From Nectonema munidae (taxonomy: Eukaryota > Nematomorpha > Nectonematoida > Nectonematidae), in NCBI GenBank assembly GCA_030549495.1, contig JAUIRK010000239.1, forward strand, positions 1-64,000: a stretch of DNA of 64,000 nt. The letters run 5' to 3'. The position numbers and the translations under genes were made by a program. Below the pieces are notes generated by a model. That model made no database searches. It was not told the origin of the DNA and saw nothing but the letters and a program-made list of their open reading frames with translations. Shown here in pieces: positions 59,083 through 64,000 of this stretch. Numbering within the stretch: position 1 is the first letter of the stretch; every line of letters begins with the position of its first letter.

Positions 59083-60453
59083 TGTTCTCATTTAGAGGAA
59101 GAATGTGAAAAAATATGCTTGAAAAATTCTTATTGTTCTGCATTTGCGATTAAAGCAGCTTGGACTGTTATTGAAACTCAAAGTAAATCAATTTATCGTG
59201 GAATAAACGGTAGGAAGGATTTAGTTTACAGAATATTAAATACAATTTTCCATCCAAGAATCAACTCACGAGTAATAGAAACAAGTATTTTAGCTTATCA
59301 TGCAGATTTTATTACTATTTTATGGTCATCAACTTACTTTCCTACGGAAAACGATATACGGATGAATATCAATATATATTGAACGTGATAACTACGGGAG
59401 ATAATTACATTAAATCGTTCAGCCAAAATATTGGAAAAAACTCTTCAGTAATTTGTTATACAAAAACACAAATTTCTCATATGATTAATTGTGTTTATTA
59501 TTCAAAAAGTTGTGTTTTAGGTATTGATAAAACATTCAATTTAGGATCTTGCTATGTGACTTGCACAGTGTATCAAGACAGAAATTTGTTCAAACGCTCA
59601 ACTAAAAGAGCACCTATTTTGATGGGACTTGTTTTTTTTTACATTTTGATTCAAGCTTCAATACATTTTCGGTTTTTTTCTCACACTTATCTTTAGTACT
59701 TAACCATAATTTGAAAATCAAGTTTCAACAGGAACAACTTTACATAGGATCTGATCAGGAACTTGCTATCGTTAAATCTATAAGATGTCATTTTCCTAAT
59801 GTAAATATGTTGTTTTGTGTGAGACATCTTCAAGATAATATAAAAAGAACATTAAGACAAAAACTGAGGCTAAAAGAAAAAAACTCTTTTATTAATAAAA
59901 TATTTAGTACCAACGGCCTAACATCTTCGAATTAAGTGAGTTTGATGAAAAGGTAAAATTAATAATTGGAAACTTTTACCAGAATACAAATCAAAATTTC
60001 CTAAATAAATATTTTTCAATTATTAAAAAACATGTTGTGGAACCATGCTTAAAAAATTTCCATTTACAGATAAACTGGAAAAAATACCATTCAGAATCGT
60101 TAAATCATATAATCAAAAATTTAGTGGATTGGAAACCTAACAAAATGTTTCAACTCACCCGCAAGTCATATGATCAAACACTTTTTCAAGAAAACCAAAT
60201 AAAGTCGGCATTGCATGGACAAGGAGAATATAATTTAGTCGTCGATGGAATTAAATATCGAGTAAACTACATGCAGTGGATAAAATTATCGAATGAAGAA
60301 AGAGAAAAGAAATACAAGGATTTCATTAACGATTGGAAAACTAAATATGAAGCTAAATACACATCTCAAAACCAATTGTTGATAACAAAAAGTGTTGAAA
60401 AGATAGCTCTGAAGCCTGGCCAAAAAAGACACCTTAAGAAAATGAAATTTTGA
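59083..60453 (+). pseudogene. MULE-family transposase remnant
   Basis: Frames at 59083-59382, 59322-59696, 59711-59935 and 60037-60453 read in order. The catalytic start is SCVLGIDKTFNLGSCYVTCT (first acidic residue). IGSDQELAIVKSIRCHFPN with FCVRHLQDNIKRTL is the second Asp plus the C/H motif of MULE transposases. A basic C-terminus ends LKPGQKRHLKKMKF. No FLYWCH domain precedes it. Three frame breaks separate the parts. It is joined directly to the truncated LINE copy C; the element's own termini were not found. Confidence 0.7.
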
Positions 60454-60459
60454 ATTTTG

Positions 60460-62815
60460 GTATATTTCAATATATTCATAATTTTTATCTAAATTATTCT
60501 GTAATTTTTTAGGATGAACCCATTATCAAAAAAGAAAGTTTAGACTTTGCTTTGTTCAGTTACATTGAAGATTAATTGAATGTTATATTATTTTAATAAA
60601 ATTTTCTGATTTTTTTATTGTAAGTTTATCCTGTTTTTGATTTACTAAACTAAGATATTCTAGCATTTTAGTATAAAAATCGAAATCAATATAAAGATTT
60701 GAGCAATTTTCTGTAAATACTCTAAATCAATACTTACTTGCACTTGTCTTGAGATTTTTTTTGAGTATTTATTCGAAAATATTTGATGTTACAAACAAAG
60801 TAAAAATCATGAAGACAGTAGTTTTTAAAAATAGAAAAATTTTATTGAGAATAAAAAAATAATACACATTTATAAAAAAATCTTGTATACCACCCAAGAA
60901 TTCCATTTCTGAGCCTTTTGCAATATATAATAAATACATGAACGAGGAGGAAAAAGAATATCAATTTTCAGTTATTACTGTAACATCTTATAATAAGGTA
61001 AATTCACATCCAAACATCAATTCAAATAGGAATAGATGAAAAATTCCACTCGATTATTCAATGCATCTTTTCTATTTGCTTCAACCTTAAATAAAGTATT
61101 ATGATTTGAGTTAAAAATTTTTTAAAGAGAATTTACCATATAATTTATGACTTCTATTCTTTTGTAAAATTTTGGTCGTTTAAGCTTTAAGCGATTCTTT
61201 TGACGAACTTAGAATTAATAAATACCTAGGCAGGGATTTGATAATACTCCAATATGTTTTTAGATAATAGGGAAGTATTTTTTCAAAACTTTTATATAAT
61301 TCTATAAGTGTAACAGCTTGTAAAACAGAACATAAAAGAAGAGTCAAATTAACACTTTTGACCTAAAAATTAAACAATATAAAAAAATCTGCGGTTCAAA
61401 ACATGAGTGTAATAATACAAGCTTTACAATCGAAGATTTTTAACCCAAATAAACAAACTTTTATTAAAATTCTTTGGATCATTAATCAAGTATAAGATCC
61501 CAAATGTAAACATTCGAAGTAAAAATAACTTTACAAGTCAAGCAATAATGGAGCCTAGAATAAAATTTGAAGAACAAACTGCACATCTCCGAATATTTTA
61601 TGTGTACCATTATTATAAAATTAATACAAAAATTGGGTGAAAAGTTAAACCCCTTAATTGATCTTCAAAAACACTAACAACTGCTTTAATTGCTAAAACT
61701 GGACACCAAGAATTTTAAACACAAAGTTTGATAATTCCTTTTTCTATAGTTGGGGAAACTTTTTCCATCCCTACAAAGGATTTTTTCATTTCCAAATAAG
61801 ATGAGTAAGGCAGCGTTAAACGAACAGTTTCTATCTAGAGGCGTTGATAATGACTTTAAGTCAGCTTTATAGATTTTTGAAGATATTTCATTTCTTGGTT
61901 GTTATCTACAATTTTTAATCATCACATAGAGAGCAAATAGTATCTATCATTTATCAAAAAAATTACTTTTTATTGTTTTATACAGATCTTAAATGTCTCA
62001 TTCTTTTATAGTAAAATATAATTTAATACAATAGATATAACTTAAACAAAAAAATATTAAGCTTACTAAATTTTTAAAACAATTATTTAAATCTATTGGA
62101 TTTTTAAAATTTAAATTGGGGTCTGTTTAAAACCTGCTGCAAAAAGAACCTTAAATTACACCAAAAATACATATTATAAACAAACAAAACTTAACTTACT
62201 TATATAACTGGATGTTTAAAAAAGGAAAATGACAAGATCTATGTATTTTATTGCAAAAAAATATATATTAATGATTCAATGTTAAAAACCAATTTTATGC
62301 TACCATTTCTGTTGTCTCGAATATCTTTGTTAGCAAGCCGAAATAAAATTTACAAAAAAATAAAAAGAAAAATTATTATTATTTATATTTTAAATTCAAT
62401 TTTTCAATGAAATATTTTTTCAAATAATATTTTAAAAAATTGATGCTTTATTTTTCAATAATCAAAATATAATTAAAACACAGTTTAGATTCTAAAATTG
62501 AAAGATGATTTTCAATTTTGCTGATATTAAGCATATATTGCTGATATTTTTTAATCGATTTGCATCAAAATATTAACTAAACATTAATATAAATGGAATT
62601 TTGGGGCTTAGCCCTTTTATACCGAAATTTAACTTTTAGTGGAAAAATATCTTCCTCTGAATTTAACATCTACCATATTAGCAAAATTTCATAAACATCG
62701 AATCTTATCTCACCTTCAGTAAATGTTTCAATGAACCATCTTTTCTACCTTTTTTCTTCCTAAGGTTTTCTTCATCTTCAAGTTCAGTTTTTATCAGTAC
62801 AGTTCCAATATGGGA
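60460..62815. other. AT-rich non-coding stretch
   Basis: No coding frame above background, no RNA gene and no repeat terminus recognised across 2.3 kb. Confidence 0.45.
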
Positions 62816-62820
62816 AGAGA

Positions 62821-63770
62821 AATTTAGCAAATCAAAGCATTGAAGGCATGTCTTTTATAATAAATCCAGGATTGTATTAAACAAGACTTCAATATCCAAA
62901 AAAAGATTCTTCTATACCATACTCTTGACTTATGATTGCAATTATAAAGGGAAGAAAATACATTACATAAATCAGTTCCGCCTATTAGTTGATTATTATG
63001 TGTCCCGATCTTAGAGCGTTCAAATGTTACAAACTTTTTAATTCTTTGATCCCATAATTTTACAAGTTCAATAGGCTCAACCGAGGCAAAATTTGAGGCA
63101 AGCAATTTGGATCGGATAACTTTTATTTTGCTTAATTTTTCAGTACTTCACACATAAAATCCTCTTCTTTTTTTTTTATTTCTGAATCTTTTATAATACT
63201 TAAACAACAAACCCAGTTTTTTCAAATCGTTCCACTAGAATATATTCCAATTTCCTTTAATTTATTTATCAAGCACAGCGATGTAAAATAATTATCAAAA
63301 TATAATATAATATTTTCTTTCTTTTCGAGAGATTCGCAGAGCTTTAACACACAATCCTCTGAAGAATAATTACATGAGTTATTCTTCCACGCACTTTACC
63401 ATCATAAATGAAAAAGTCATGCATGAAACCATAAGCTAAATTTCTAGAGAAAACATTAAACCCCCATTTTTTGGGTTTGCATTGCACATATTCGTTCAAA
63501 GCATGTCAGCTTTTAAAATGTATAATCTGATCCAATCAATTTTTTGAAATTAATCATGAAAACATTGTTACATTGCCTTCTAAACATCTCTAAAAAGCGT
63601 TGACTTTAGTTTATCTGTCATTATTTTTCTCCCCGATTTGTAATGATCAAGGAGTTATCTTCAAAATCTAAATTACTTAAAAGTTGCAAGAATTTATTCC
63701 TGAAAATATTTTCGCTAATAATCGGAACTCTAAAACTTTCACTCCAATAAATTTGACAATTTAACATTCA
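62821..63770 (-). pseudogene. piggyBac transposase remnant (PGBD2/3-like)
   Basis: Minus-strand frames include QIYWSESFRVPIISENIFRN (63690-63760), CKPKKWGFNVFSRNLAYGFM (about 63440-63490), FDNYFTSLCLINKLKEIGIY (about 63240-63300) and the frame 62824-63105: VKLWDQRIKKFVTFERSK, QLIGGTDLCNVFSSLYN, WYRRIFFWILK. The DNYF and GG(V/T)D blocks identify piggyBac. It is closer to element A than to E1 or B. Several frameshifts and stops are present, no tail or terminal repeats were seen, and the GGVD valine is replaced by threonine. Confidence 0.8.
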
Positions 63771-64000
63771 AACATCGATGGCAAATACCATAATTCAGAC
63801 ATATAAAATCTAAATAAAAAATACCTATTTCAAACTATTTATAAATATTCATTAGGCATGCTAATCATAACTACTTTTTAAAAAACGTCTATAAAAATTT
63901 TGATGACAAATATATATAAAAAAATATTCCTTCAAATCTTGCATAAAATATATGTTTTCATATTAAATGAGCCATGCTAATTTCATTTCTAGAATATTTT

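Overview
This is an AT-rich, transposon-dense animal nuclear sequence with spliced genes and no operons. An arthropod source is the best fit. The Wntless protein resembles insect Evi, and the U2-like RNA keeps the fly-type 3' end (TTTCGGCC). The many piggyBac, hAT, pogo/Tigger, MULE and I-group LINE copies would suit a crustacean such as a copepod, but that is inference.

Two host genes can be modelled completely, both on the minus strand with GT-AG introns in consistent phase. (1) Ribosomal protein S3: five coding exons from 28875 down to 11702, 264 residues, with a 9.8-kb last intron. (2) Wntless (wls/evi): eleven coding exons from 55890 down to 41193, 538 residues, several introns only 52-60 bp. 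A divergent U2 snRNA copy lies at 371-550 on the minus strand.

Layout: 1-170, end of a piggyBac transposase; 371-550, U2-like RNA; 2855-3110, foldback repeat; 4.0-4.7 kb, retroelement reverse-transcriptase fossil; 5967-6202, pogo-type MITE; 7504-9801, near-complete piggyBac (E1). 11.7-28.9 kb is RPS3. Its intron 4 holds piggyBac B (12984-19311), which contains piggyBac A (13445-17053), which contains a MULE-like element (15395-16189); a hAT MITE also sits in the B coding region. A further hAT element (19532-21377) carries its own nested MITE. Intron 3 holds an uncharacterised repeat-protein gene and a hAT MITE; intron 1 holds a GC-rich island. 30.1-38.5 kb holds LINE copy A (minus), a Tigger remnant and LINE copy B (plus). 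38.9-40.5 kb holds two hAT remnants. 41-56 kb is wls, with a Tigger remnant, an exon fragment and a second copy of the uncharacterised family in its introns. 56.7-59.1 kb is LINE copy C, abutting a MULE transposase remnant (59.1-60.5 kb). 62.8-63.8 kb is a last piggyBac remnant.

The most notable signal is the end structure of the piggyBac elements. E1 and B have diverged transposases but share the same layout: a short palindrome 16-17 nt inside the 5' terminus, a second one exactly 178 nt further in, and a third 42-44 nt inside the 3' terminus. The palindrome arms differ between elements while the core TACAAAATGTA is kept. These look like co-evolving transposase binding sites.
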